From: Anaerolineales bacterium
GTDB lineage: Bacteria; Chloroflexota; Anaerolineae; Anaerolineales; Villigracilaceae
Direction: 5' to 3'
DNA: 64,000 nucleotides
Assembly (NCBI GenBank): GCA_020060625.1
Contig: JAGUZU010000106.1
Location: forward strand, 1-64,000
Part shown: positions 8,082-15,574 of the stretch, one piece after another
Numbering within the stretch: position 1 is the stretch's first letter
How the letters are laid out: the number at the start of each line of letters is the position of its first letter
The notes under the pieces: generated by a model
What the model saw: the letters and a program-made list of their open reading frames with translations, nothing else
What the model was told of the DNA's origin: nothing
The model's database searches: none
Translations under genes and position numbers: made by a program

Positions 8082-8921
8082 CTATTTCGGCGAAAACAGA
8101 ATATCTTCGACGGGTGTTTTCATTTGCACGCGCCTGCCGCTGAACTTCATCAGATCGGCAAGCGATTTTTTCTTTGTGCCATCCCATAAGATTAGATTAT
8201 CTCTTTGCTTTGCCATATATGCTTCAAGTTCGCTGAGCTCCGAATATCTGTCGAAGAAGCCTACCAGGCGGCGGAACAGTTTCGGCAGAAGCAGCACATC
8301 CTCCTGAATGGTACGGACATCCCACAGCGTGAAATTCGATGTGCGGTCAATGGACCAGAGTCCGCGCTTGGTCTTGCGGGCGCGGGATACCACCGCGCGG
8401 ATCTTTTCAGCAAGCGCGCGGTCGGTGGTGGTGTAAAAGGTGGGATAAACCAATCCCTCGCGGGCGAGTTGAAAGTTGATGGATTTTTCGATGGGCAGGG
8501 TCTCCGAGTCCATGACGGCGCCGTCGGTGAGTTTAGCTGACTTTGGAAAGACATAGCTCACGGGTCGTCCGAAGCGGTCGGGTGAGGCGGAGGCGATGTA
8601 GCCCGCCTTGCCGTCATCCGCATCCACGATCTGGGTCACGCTCAAACTGTACGTCACTGTGGTGATATTTAACAGTTCCAGCAGGGATTCCAGCGCGGCA
8701 AGCGCGAACGGGCGGGGTTGATGCCATCCTTCATAATGCGTTTCAAGAGCGTCTATCGCCTCGATGCGCAGCTGCTTCTTTTTGTTCTTCTTCTCTTTTT
8801 CGCTTCCCCATTTGAAGAAATCCCAATGTTCCGGCTTGTTCGCCTGAAAGCGGATCGAGTCGCCGTCGGGTTGAAAGCCTTTGACGTGAAACGTGCCTGC
8901 GATCACCTTGTATAAAGCCAT
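8082..8921 (-). CDS. Thermonuclease (SNase)-like protein
   Basis: 279 residues. The start follows AAAGGAGG. The fold signals are those of staphylococcal-nuclease-like proteins: 'GTFHVKGFQPDGDSIRF' (first strands and the DGDS turn), 'RIEAIDALETHY' (the position of the R..GIDAPE motif), and 'NFQLAREGLVYPTFY ... AVVSRARKTKRGLW' (the helix and KxxxxGLW end). The catalytic Arg/Glu pattern is only partly conserved, so nuclease activity is not certain. A further 90 residues after the SNase part are unassigned. No signal peptide, so cytosolic. The divergent neighbour starts 74 bases away. Confidence 0.7.
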   Translation of the reverse strand: MALYKVIAGTFHVKGFQPDGDSIRFQANKPEHWDFFKWGSEKEKKNKKKQLRIEAIDALETHYEGWHQPRPFALAALESLLELLNITTVTYSLSVTQIVDADDGKAGYIASASPDRFGRPVSYVFPKSAKLTDGAVMDSETLPIEKSINFQLAREGLVYPTFYTTTDRALAEKIRAVVSRARKTKRGLWSIDRTSNFTLWDVRTIQEDVLLLPKLFRRLVGFFDRYSELSELEAYMAKQRDNLILWDGTKKKSLADLMKFSGRRVQMKTPVEDILFSPK

Positions 8922-8983
8922 GTCTGCCTCCTTTGGATAGATCCATTATAGAAGTTTTTGCATCAAATACAACCAACCTCGGT

Positions 8984-8989
8984 TAAAAT
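8984..8989 (+). promoter_or_regulatory. -10 box of a leaderless transcript (sulfur carrier)
   Basis: TAAAAT six bases before the ATG at 8996, with no Shine-Dalgarno sequence between them. Confidence 0.55.
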
Positions 8990-8995
8990 AACGCC

Positions 8996-9268
8996 ATGCC
9001 CATCGTCCGTTTTCCCGCTTTGATGAAATTCTACGTCGATAACCAGACCGAGTTCGAAGCGAACGGCGCGACCGTTGCCGAACTGCTCGATGACGTTCTC
9101 TCCCGGTATCCGCCGCTGAAACCGCATTTGTTCGACTCAAAGGGTAAACTGCGCCGTCATTTCAACATCTTTGTCAATGGCATTCACCTGCGCGAACTTA
9201 ACGGAATGGACACTTCATTAAAAGAGAATGACAAGGTCATACTCATGGCGTCTGCCGCCGGGGGATAA
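8996..9268 (+). CDS. MoaD/ThiS-family sulfur carrier protein (CysO-like)
   Basis: 90 residues with the beta-grasp pattern of ubiquitin-like sulfur carriers and the essential C-terminal Gly-Gly (ends LMASAAGG). In CysO-type pathways the Gly carboxylate is adenylated by an E1 enzyme, turned into a thiocarboxylate and used as the sulfur donor for cysteine synthesis. The following genes encode exactly such partners (CysM-like synthase, JAMM peptidase, MoeB-rhodanese), so a CysO role is more likely than molybdopterin synthesis. No moaE is visible. Expected to be translated from a leaderless mRNA. A paralog with the same core lies at 11908. Confidence 0.85.
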   Translation: MPIVRFPALMKFYVDNQTEFEANGATVAELLDDVLSRYPPLKPHLFDSKGKLRRHFNIFVNGIHLRELNGMDTSLKENDKVILMASAAGG

Positions 9269-9276
9269 TTTTTATA

Positions 9277-9304
9277 TTGACAAAATCGGTAAGATACATA
9301 CAAT
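9277..9304 (+). promoter_or_regulatory. Strong sigma-70-type promoter of the leader RNA and cysM
   Basis: TTGACA (9277-9282), 16-base spacer, TACAAT (9299-9304), starting 8 bases after the stop of the sulfur carrier gene. Confidence 0.75.
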
Positions 9305-9310
9305 AGCGGG

Positions 9311-9478
9311 CATCTAACAGAAGACCATGAAAATATTCAACCATTGCTTGTGTCTTGGGCGGGGCTCGTAGCCGCCGCCTGAGCGAATAACCCGCAGTCA
9401 ACGGAACTCAGACGGTAGAGCGACCCCCGCGTGCATCGGTTTGCATCGTGAGTGGCGTTTGTTCGCCGTCTTTTTGTT
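9311..9478 (+). ncRNA. Candidate structured leader RNA or small RNA upstream of cysM
   Basis: About 165 bases between a strong promoter and the cysM start. Visible pairings: AAGAC (9321-9325) with GTCTT; GCGGGG near 9360 with CCCCGC near 9424; CTC with GAG inside that; and an inner CTGAG/CTCAG stem extended by CCG/CGG. It ends in a small GGCG/CGCC hairpin (9454-9467) and a T-rich run (9469-9478), which looks like a terminator just before cysM. I do not recognise a known riboswitch, T-box or tmRNA consensus. A 6S-like rod is possible but not shown. It could be a cis-regulator of cysteine synthesis or an independent RNA. Confidence 0.45.
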
Positions 9479-9509
9479 TGCCGTTGACTGTTTTTATTTA
9501 AGAGAAACC

Positions 9510-10478
9510 ATGACCTTACTGGACTTTAGACTAACCGAATCGAATACCATCCCTATAGATAGCCTTGCCTCTCATGTAGGCAATACACCCCTGCTTCCGC
9601 TTCACCGGTTGACCCGAAACCTGTCTCCGCAAACCAAGGTCTTTGCCAAGGCTGAATGGTTCAACCCCGGCGGCTCGGTGAAAGACCGCCCCGCGTTGAA
9701 CATCATCCAGAACGCCATCATCAACGGCGATCTGAAAAAAGGCAAACGCCTTTTGGATTCAACCTCCGGAAACATGGGCATTTCGTATGCCACCTTCGGC
9801 GCAGCGCTGGGGATCCCGGTCACGCTCGCGGTGCCAGCCAGCGCCAGTTCCGAACGGATTTCCATTCTCAAAGCCCTCGGCGCGGAGTTGATTCTCACCG
9901 ACCCGCTCGAAGGCTCGGACGGCGCAATTCTCAAAGCGCGCGAACTCGCCGCGGAATTTCCCGATAGATATTGGTACGCCAACCAATATAACAATCCCGC
10001 CAACTGGCAGGCGCATTACCTTTCGACGGGACCCGAAATCCTCGCTCAAACAAATGGACGGGTGACCCATTTCATTACAGGGCTTGGCACATCTGGCACT
10101 TTAATAGGCACGGGACGTTACTTGCACGAGAAATTGCCGGATGTGAAAATCCTGTCTTTCCAGCCCGACGCGCCCTTCCATGGGTTGGAAGGACTCAAGC
10201 ACATGCCAACCTCGATCCAGCCCGGAATTTATGATGAGTCTCTGGCGGGCACCCCGCTCGAAGTCAAGACAGAGGCGGCGCATGAGATGGTGATCAGGCT
10301 GGCGCGGGAGGAAGGTCTCTTTGTGGGAATCTCCTCCGGCGCGGCAGTCGTCGCAGCGATTGAAGTGGCGCGCGAGTTGGATGAGGGTGTGGTTGTAACT
10401 GTCCTGCCTGATGCGGGCTATAAATATTTGAGCGATAAAGCGTTGTGGGAGTTCCCTCTCCCCTTGGGAGAGGGGTAG
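9510..10478 (+). CDS. cysM: PLP-dependent cysteine synthase, CysM-like
   Basis: 322 residues, the same length class as mycobacterial CysM. The PLP lysine lies in NPGGSVKDRPA, the substrate loop is STSGNMG, and the phosphate-binding loop is TGLGTSGTLIGTG. Start at 9510 was chosen because it gives the conserved N-terminus (GNTPLLPL near residue 30); longer in-frame starts are poor. Neighbours (sulfur carrier, JAMM peptidase, E1-rhodanese) argue that it uses a thiocarboxylated carrier and O-phosphoserine or O-acetylserine as in the CysO/CysM/Mec route. The last codons and stop lie inside a CCCTCTCCCC-type palindromic repeat, so the C-terminal PLGEG is repeat-derived. Confidence 0.9.
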   Translation: MTLLDFRLTESNTIPIDSLASHVGNTPLLPLHRLTRNLSPQTKVFAKAEWFNPGGSVKDRPALNIIQNAIINGDLKKGKRLLDSTSGNMGISYATFGAALGIPVTLAVPASASSERISILKALGAELILTDPLEGSDGAILKARELAAEFPDRYWYANQYNNPANWQAHYLSTGPEILAQTNGRVTHFITGLGTSGTLIGTGRYLHEKLPDVKILSFQPDAPFHGLEGLKHMPTSIQPGIYDESLAGTPLEVKTEAAHEMVIRLAREEGLFVGISSGAAVVAAIEVARELDEGVVVTVLPDAGYKYLSDKALWEFPLPLGEG

Positions 10479-10487
10479 GGTGAGGGG
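10454..10487. repeat. REP-like palindrome at the cysM/mec junction
   Basis: CCCTCTCCCCTTGGGAGAGG followed by GTAGGGTGAGGGG. It supplies the cysM stop codon and a GAGGGG that may act as Shine-Dalgarno for the next gene. A second copy sits inside the coding sequence at 46230-46264. Confidence 0.8.
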
Positions 10488-10898
10488 ATGCTGACGATAT
10501 CAGCGAGCTTATTAAAGAATATCGCCGCGCATTTGGAAAACGCATACCCCGAAGAAGGTGCGGGCTTTCTGCTCGGCGCGGATGGCGAGGTGCGCGAAAT
10601 TTTGCCCCTGCCCAACGCGCGCGAAGACGAGGCGCGGCATAACCGTTATTTGATCACGCCCGAAGATTATTTGAAAGCAGAGATGAAGGCGGCAGAGTTG
10701 GGTGTCGAGTTGATCGGCGTGTTTCATTCGCATCCCGATTGCCCGAATATCCCTTCGGAGTTCGACCGCGAGTGGGCGCAGCCGTTTTTCTCGTACCTCA
10801 TCTCGCGCGTGGATCAAGGAACGGCGGTCAGTCACCGTTCGTGGCGGCTGGCGGAAGACCGCTCGAAGTACGAAGAAGAAGAAATCGAAATCGTGTAG
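10488..10898 (+). CDS. mec: JAMM/MPN-family metallopeptidase, Mec-like
   Basis: 136 residues. Zinc ligands are recognisable: Glu in PEEGAGFLLG, the HxH motif in GVFHSHPDCPN and the Asp in SEFDREW (S-x7-D pattern). Mec in Mycobacterium tuberculosis cleaves CysO-cysteine to release cysteine and regenerate the Gly-Gly end. Gene order directly behind cysM supports the same role here. It might also trim the C-terminal extension predicted on the second sulfur carrier (11908-12276). Start lies immediately after the palindromic repeat. Confidence 0.85.
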   Translation: MLTISASLLKNIAAHLENAYPEEGAGFLLGADGEVREILPLPNAREDEARHNRYLITPEDYLKAEMKAAELGVELIGVFHSHPDCPNIPSEFDREWAQPFFSYLISRVDQGTAVSHRSWRLAEDRSKYEEEEIEIV

Positions 10899-10978
10899 GG
10901 GCGACCCGCCAGGGTTCATCGAGATCCCCGGCTTTTGACGGGCAGGTCGCCATTATAAATCGTATAAAGGAGTTTAAT

Positions 10979-11215
10979 ATGGATATCGTCAAGGAAGACC
11001 AGGTATTAGATTGCAGCGATCTGCTTTGCCCCGTGCCAATCGTGAACACATCGAAAGCGATGAAGGAATTGCAGGTGGGGCAGGTGTTGAAGGTGATTGC
11101 CACCGACGCAGGCTTCCCGCCGGATGTCGAGGCGTGGAGTCGTCAGACCGGAAACGACCTGCTTCATTCCATCACGGAAGACGGCAGGTTCGTCGTCTTT
11201 TTGAAAAAGAATTGA
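10979..11215 (+). CDS. tusA: TusA-family sulfurtransferase
   Basis: 78 residues after a clear AAAGGAG. The CPxP motif is present in LDCSDLLCPVPIVNTSKAM (active Cys at about residue 17), followed by the family's 'VGQVLKVIATDAGF' strand. TusA proteins carry persulfide sulfur to downstream acceptors. Here the likely acceptor is the E1/sulfur-carrier system. It is co-directional with the DsrE-like gene 18 bases downstream, a combination typical of sulfur-relay operons. Confidence 0.92.
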   Translation: MDIVKEDQVLDCSDLLCPVPIVNTSKAMKELQVGQVLKVIATDAGFPPDVEAWSRQTGNDLLHSITEDGRFVVFLKKN

Positions 11216-11233
11216 TGGTTCAGGAGGAACTCC

Positions 11234-11758
11234 ATGTCCAAGACCAACCCCAATGCCCCGAAGCGGCTCGCGCTGATCGCCAGCAAGGGAACGCTGGATT
11301 GGGCGTATCCGCCGTTTATTCTCGCCAGCGCGGCTGGCGCGATGGGATGGGAAGTGGGAATATTCTTTACATTTTACGGATTGACCCTGCTCAAACCCAA
11401 ACTCACGGCAGCGGTGTCGCCACTGGGCAATCCCGCCATGCCGATGAAGATGCCCTTCGGCTCCGAGGGATTCCAGAATGTCAACTGGCCCATGCCGAAT
11501 TTGTTGATGGCGAATGTCCCCGGCTTCGAGAGTCTGGCGACTGGCTTGATGAAGCAGACTTTCAAGAACAAGGGAGTGGCTTCCATCGAGGAACTGCGCC
11601 AGATGTGCGTCGAAATGGACGCGCGCCTGATCGGCTGCCAGATGACGATGGACGTGTTCGGCTTCAAGCGCGAAGACTTCATCAAGGAAGCCGAGATCGG
11701 CGGCGCGGCAACCTTCCTTGAATTTGCCGCCGATGCCGATGTACAATTGTTTATATAA
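11234..11758 (+). CDS. DsrE/DsrF/DrsH-like family protein
   Basis: 174 residues. The pattern KRLALIASKGTLDWAYPPF at the start and RLIGCQMTMDVFGF near residue 135, with its conserved Cys, is that of the DsrE/DsrF-like peroxiredoxin-named family that commonly accompanies TusA. It probably passes sulfane sulfur on its Cys. Start follows CAGGAGG. No signal peptide, though a mildly hydrophobic stretch near residue 35-55 may associate with membrane. Likely one transcript with tusA. Confidence 0.85.
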   Translation: MSKTNPNAPKRLALIASKGTLDWAYPPFILASAAGAMGWEVGIFFTFYGLTLLKPKLTAAVSPLGNPAMPMKMPFGSEGFQNVNWPMPNLLMANVPGFESLATGLMKQTFKNKGVASIEELRQMCVEMDARLIGCQMTMDVFGFKREDFIKEAEIGGAATFLEFAADADVQLFI

Positions 11759-11765
11759 CATTTTT

Positions 11766-11867
11766 CGTCATTGCGAGGGCGCTTTTGCTCTTCGCACGAA
11801 GCAATCCCAACTGTGATTATGAGATTGCCTTGCCGCCAAAAGGCAAGTGCGGCGGCTCGCAATGACG
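11766..11867. repeat. CATTGCGAG-family inverted repeat, full copy 1
   Basis: Ends CGTCATTGCGAG and CTCGCAATGACG enclose GAAGCAATC and GAGATTGC blocks. It lies between the DsrE-like and second sulfur carrier genes. Confidence 0.85.
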
Positions 11868-11907
11868 AGTAAGTGAAAATATCAAAACGAGAGAGAAACT
11901 AGAATCC

Positions 11908-12276
11908 ATGACAACATTGAGAATTCCGACCCCATTGCGCGCCTACACCGATGGACGATCCGAAGCGACCGTGAGCGGCGCGAACATCGCCGAAGCGCTC
12001 GCCGACCTGACCGCGCAATACCCTGCCATCAAACCGCATCTCTTCAACGAAGGCGGCGGCTTGCGCCCGTTCGTCAATCTGTTCGTCGGCGCGCACAACA
12101 TCAAAGACCTGCAGGGTGTGAACACACCCATCCAGGACGGGGATAAAGTGATGTTGATTCCGTCCATTGCGGGCGGTTCATGTCATTGCGAGCGGCGTCT
12201 GGGCACCGCGAAGCAATCTCCGGTTGTAATGAGATTGCTTCGTCGCTCACGTTGTTCGCTCCTCGCAATGACATGA
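11908..12276 (+). CDS. Second MoaD/ThiS-family sulfur carrier with a repeat-encoded C-terminal extension
   Basis: 122 residues. Residues 1-90 match the carrier at 8996 (shared KPHLF block and 'DGDKVMLIPSIAGG' end) and reach the functional Gly89-Gly90. The normal stop is missing: codon 91 is TCA and reading continues through a CATTGCGAG-family palindrome, adding 32 residues (CHCERRLGTAKQ ... LLAMT). A sulfur carrier needs a free C-terminal Gly for adenylation, so the protein would be inactive unless a protease trims it after Gly90. The Mec-like JAMM peptidase of the same cluster is a natural candidate. Alternatively the gene is being lost. The following E1 gene begins right after the extension. 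Confidence 0.8.
   Translation: MTTLRIPTPLRAYTDGRSEATVSGANIAEALADLTAQYPAIKPHLFNEGGGLRPFVNLFVGAHNIKDLQGVNTPIQDGDKVMLIPSIAGGSCHCERRLGTAKQSPVVMRLLRRSRCSLLAMT
12181..12273. repeat. CATTGCGAG-family inverted repeat, full copy 2, inside a coding frame
   Basis: Ends TGTCATTGCGAG and CTCGCAATGACA. It is inserted 3 bases after the Gly-Gly codons of the second sulfur carrier and is read through as protein. Confidence 0.9.
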
Positions 12277-12295
12277 AATGAGTAGAGGTATATCC

Positions 12296-13450
12296 ATGCT
12301 TCCAGAATTAAATCACGAAGAAATCCTGCGCTACTCGCGGCACTTGCTCATCCCCGAAGTGGGCTTGGAAGGTCAGCGCAAACTCAAGAACTCATCCGCG
12401 TTGATCGTCGGCACCGGCGGACTTGGCTCGCCCGTGTCGTTGTATCTGGCTGCAGCGGGGGTGGGGCGCATCGGTCTTGTGGACTATGACGTGGTGGATT
12501 CGTCGAATTTGCAGCGTCAGGTCATTCACGGGACTTCGAGCATCGGCAAATTGAAAGTGGAAAGCGCGCGCGAGAAATTGCTGGATTTGAATCCCGATAT
12601 TCAAGTGGATGTGTACGACGAGCCGTACACATCCGAAAATGCGCTTCGCATCGCGCGGGACTTTGACATTATCCTCGACGGAACCGACAACTTCCCGACG
12701 CGTTATCTCACCAACGATGTAGCGGTCTTTCTCGGCAAACCGAATGTGTACGCCTCCATCTTCCGCTTTGACGGGCAGGTAAGCGTGTTTTACGCCAAAG
12801 AGGGACCGTGTTACCGCTGTCTCTTCCCCGAACCGCCCCCGCCGGGACTGGTCCCTTCGTGCGCGGAAGGCGGCGTTTTGGGCGTCCTGCCCGGCACGAT
12901 TGGCACACTTCAAGCCACCGAGGCGTTGAAAGTCCTGCTGGGGATTGGCGAGCCGTTGATCGGGAAACTCCTGCTCTACAACGCGCTCGATATGTCTTTT
13001 GACTTCGTGCAGTTGAAAAAGAATCCCAAATGCCGCGTGTGCGGACCGAACGCCGACATCAAGGAGTTGATAGATTACGAGGAATTTTGCGGCGTGCCGG
13101 GGCATGACCATGGCGAGGAAGGCTCCGCAGGCGAAGGCTTGGACGTCACCGCCTCCGAACTCGCTGAGCGCATCAAGGGAGATCAACTTAAACTGCTGGA
13201 TGTGCGCGAGCCGCACGAGTTGGAGATCTCCGCTTTGCCGAACGCGGTCAATATTCCGCTCGGTCAACTGGCGAGTCGCCTTTCCGAGTTGAACTCCGCT
13301 GACGACATGGTCGTCTTTTGCAAAGGCGGCACCCGCTCCGCGCGCGCTCTCGAACTGCTTGCCAGCGCCGGGTTCAAAAAGGTCAAGAACCTGAAAGGCG
13401 GAATCAACGCCTGGGCAAGGGAAGTGGATACAAGTTTGCCGATCTATTGA
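12296..13450 (+). CDS. moeZ: MoeB/ThiF-type E1 adenylyltransferase fused to a rhodanese domain
   Basis: 384 residues. Residues 1-250 form the E1-like domain: VGTGGLGSPV nucleotide loop, 'DGTDNFPTRY', CYRC and CRVC zinc-type pairs, and the VPSCAEGG Cys. Residues about 285-384 are a rhodanese with active Cys in VVFCKGGTRSARA. MoeZ-type fusions adenylate and then thiocarboxylate CysO/ThiS-like carriers, so this enzyme should serve both carriers in the cluster. Start 12296 has AGAGGT at good distance; an ATG 18 bases earlier is possible. It completes the sulfur module that begins at 8996. Confidence 0.92.
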   Translation: MLPELNHEEILRYSRHLLIPEVGLEGQRKLKNSSALIVGTGGLGSPVSLYLAAAGVGRIGLVDYDVVDSSNLQRQVIHGTSSIGKLKVESAREKLLDLNPDIQVDVYDEPYTSENALRIARDFDIILDGTDNFPTRYLTNDVAVFLGKPNVYASIFRFDGQVSVFYAKEGPCYRCLFPEPPPPGLVPSCAEGGVLGVLPGTIGTLQATEALKVLLGIGEPLIGKLLLYNALDMSFDFVQLKKNPKCRVCGPNADIKELIDYEEFCGVPGHDHGEEGSAGEGLDVTASELAERIKGDQLKLLDVREPHELEISALPNAVNIPLGQLASRLSELNSADDMVVFCKGGTRSARALELLASAGFKKVKNLKGGINAWAREVDTSLPIY

Positions 13451-13452
13451 TA

Positions 13453-13488
13453 TGTCATTGCGACACGCGAAGCGGGGAAGCAATCTCC
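13453..13488. repeat. CATTGCGAG-family half element
   Basis: TGTCATTGCGAC ... GGGGAAGCAATCTCC: one arm of the dispersed element, directly after the E1-rhodanese stop. Confidence 0.65.
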
Positions 13489-13519
13489 CCTCCGCGTTTT
13501 TTCTCTGCCACGCTTCACA

Positions 13520-13864
13520 GGACAAGCCCGCTGTTCGGGAGTTGTATCAACGCCTCAAAGCAGAAGACCGAATCGTCAATATGCAGTCCATGTTGACTAT
13601 GAAGGGGAGCAGGTGGCAACTTTTTATCTTGACCTATTTCCAGTTCGACAAGTTGTCGTGGAGATCAAGGCATTCAGCCATCAACTCACGAACGATGAAC
13701 TGGCGCAGGTTATCAATTATTTGAAAGCCACGGATGCGCCGGTGGGTTTGCTTTTCAATTTTGGGCGTTGCAGGCTGGAATATCGCCGCGTTTTTCCTGC
13801 AAAGGATATGAAGCCTGTTCAGCGCCTTGGGCGGGATGATATTGATAAAACCAGCCGCGAATAA
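13520..13864 (+). pseudogene. Truncated, frameshifted GxxExxY-type protein remnant
   Basis: From about 13580 one frame reads QYAVHVDYEGEQVATFYLDL, then VVVEIKAFSHQLTNDELAQV, then INYLKATDAPVGLLFNFG. This is the C-terminal half of GxxExxY proteins (PD-(D/E)XK nuclease-like, with the E-x-K in VEIKA). Upstream the matching 'ELYQRLKAEDR' lies in a different frame and the conserved N-terminal GxxExxY part is missing, replaced by a dispersed repeat arm. An ATG-less internal start at 13613 could produce at most a fragment of 83 residues. Read as a decayed gene. Confidence 0.6.
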
Positions 13865-13926
13865 AAGCCACAAATGAACTTGGCGTGTTCATTCGTGAAA
13901 AATTCGTGGACGGTTCTTAAACAAAA

Positions 13927-13968
13927 ACAGGTGACAGCCCCATCCAACGTGACTGTCACCTGTAACTT
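13927..13968. terminator. Hairpin between convergent units
   Basis: ACAGGTGACAG and CTGTCACCTGT pair over a 16-base loop, downstream of the propeller protein gene on the minus strand, with A-rich sequence beyond it. Confidence 0.5.
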
Positions 13969-13972
13969 TTAA

Positions 13973-14005
13973 ACCTTCAACCTTCAACCTTCAACCTTCA
14001 ACCTG
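13973..14005. repeat. Tandem heptamer repeat
   Basis: About four and a half copies of the 7-base unit CCTTCAA, ending 10 bases before the stop codon (on the minus strand) of the following gene. Such runs are prone to slippage. Confidence 0.8.
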
Positions 14006-14014
14006 CAACCGCCC

Positions 14015-15574
14015 TTAAGAAAGTATCACCTGCCCGCAATACTCGCACTTATCCATGCCCAATTCCAGCGTGCCGCCGCAGTTGGGGCATTGGAAGGTCT
14101 CGACCTTGACCTGGAAGCCCGCTTCCTTGAAAGCAGCTTCGTTCTCGGCGAGGTCTCCCCGCAGGCGTTTGAGGCGCGCAAGGTAGGCGTCGCTGCTCAT
14201 TTCACCGGCTTTGCGCAGGCGTTCCACGTCCGCGATGTGTTCCTTCAACATGCGGCGTTCGGCGGCGAGGCTTTCGCGGCTCTTGTCCTTGAACGAAACC
14301 TTCATCTCCGGCTTTGGCGGGATGGTGGAAAGGATGCCCGCGATGATGAGGATGACCGCCGAGATGATCAAGCCGACAATCAATGGCGTGTAGCGGAAGC
14401 CGGGGATCGAACTGAAATTGACCTTGTTGACCTGCACTTCGTTATAGTCCGCGATGACCACGTAACGGTCGTTCCCCAGTTTGCCGATGTCGATGCGGGT
14501 GATGCCGCTCGAATGCGTGGGCAGATTGTTGCGGCTCCCCGAGTGGGTGAAGATGGCGACACTGCCCGCATCGTCGCCGATGACCGCTTCCTGTCTGCCG
14601 TCTTCGTCAATATCCAAGCCGGAGATTTCGGTCACTTTATCGGATAAAGAGCCGCTCCAAATTTGCCTGGCGCTACTCCCATCGAAGGAGAAGGCCCACA
14701 CGCCGCCGTCTTTTCCGCCCGCCACGATCTCGCGCGAAGATGGGTCGCCATCCAATTCCACCTCTCGCACTTCGCTGACAGCCTGCCCAAGTGATTTCTC
14801 GAAAAGGATGCTTCCATCCACTGCGCTGTAGATTTTGAACGCCCCGTATTCGCCGCCGGTGATGATCTCGCTGTTCCCGTCCGCGTTCAGGTCAAAGGCT
14901 CTCATGCGGCGCAATTGTTCCTGGCTTGTCCGCCAGACGGGCGCGCCCTGCGGGTCGAAGACGGCAATCGAACCGTCGTTGGATGCGATTACGACGTGGA
15001 TCTGTCCGCCGATGCGGGCATCGTCCATGCCGCGGATTTCGCTGGAGCCGACGCCTCCGCTCCACTGCGAGTTGCCATCCAAGCCCAAAGCGAGGACTCC
15101 GCCGGAGTTATCGCCGAGCACGATCTGAGGTCCGGTGGCGAAGCGGATGACCGCCACGCGCGAAGGGAATCCAATGTTCAGGTTTTGCGCCAGCGTGGTC
15201 GCATTCCCCTTTGAGATGACATCCACCGACATGCCCGTGCCGACGTAATAAACGACAACGTCTTCCACGCCGTCGCCGTTCACATCGCCGAGTGTGGTTT
15301 TGGGGGAGGAGTAATTCCGGCTCCACAGGATGGTTCCATTTCCGTCGTAAACGGAAACGTTGTTGTTGTTCTGGATGAAGAGTTCATCCTGACCGTCGCC
15401 GGTCAGGTCAATGACCTTCATGCTTTCGGCAGTCGAGTAGGGTTGTGTCCACGCGGTGGTGCTGCCGAACTTTTCGGCAGTGACCGACCCGCTGAAGGCG
15501 AACACGCCCGCCACGATCATGACGAGACAGGAAAGGACGAACGCGACGATAAATGGAACGATTTTGCGATTCAT
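14015..15574 (-). CDS. Membrane protein with FG-GAP/PQQ-like propeller, coiled coil and C-terminal zinc ribbon
   Basis: 519 residues. Residue 8-30 is a signal anchor; residues about 45-385 are repeats of the type DLTGDGQDELFI, DVNGDGVEDVVV, DLNADGNSEIIT, DIDEDGRQEAVI, i.e. Ca-binding-like FG-GAP blades. A second transmembrane helix lies at about 395-418, then a charged coiled coil (ESLAAERRMLKEHIADVE), and finally a zinc ribbon CPNCGG ... CEYCG. The propeller is therefore predicted outside and the coiled coil plus zinc ribbon inside. It follows the 310-residue membrane protein with stop and start directly adjoining, so the two are one operon and may form a complex. Function unknown. Confidence 0.85.
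   Translation of the reverse strand: MNRKIVPFIVAFVLSCLVMIVAGVFAFSGSVTAEKFGSTTAWTQPYSTAESMKVIDLTGDGQDELFIQNNNNVSVYDGNGTILWSRNYSSPKTTLGDVNGDGVEDVVVYYVGTGMSVDVISKGNATTLAQNLNIGFPSRVAVIRFATGPQIVLGDNSGGVLALGLDGNSQWSGGVGSSEIRGMDDARIGGQIHVVIASNDGSIAVFDPQGAPVWRTSQEQLRRMRAFDLNADGNSEIITGGEYGAFKIYSAVDGSILFEKSLGQAVSEVREVELDGDPSSREIVAGGKDGGVWAFSFDGSSARQIWSGSLSDKVTEISGLDIDEDGRQEAVIGDDAGSVAIFTHSGSRNNLPTHSSGITRIDIGKLGNDRYVVIADYNEVQVNKVNFSSIPGFRYTPLIVGLIISAVILIIAGILSTIPPKPEMKVSFKDKSRESLAAERRMLKEHIADVERLRKAGEMSSDAYLARLKRLRGDLAENEAAFKEAGFQVKVETFQCPNCGGTLELGMDKCEYCGQVILS

Noticed and set aside
9311..9478. tRNA, tmRNA, T-box or TPP/SAM riboswitch
   Set aside because: No cloverleaf, no T-box consensus and none of the conserved core sequences of those riboswitches were found; kept only as an unclassified structured RNA.
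8996..12276. Molybdopterin synthase small subunits
   Set aside because: No moaE, moaA or moaC nearby; the surrounding cysM, JAMM peptidase and MoeB-rhodanese point to cysteine synthesis.
12392..13525. 377-codon minus-strand frame opposite the E1-rhodanese gene
   Set aside because: Shadow of a gene with clear ThiF and rhodanese motifs.
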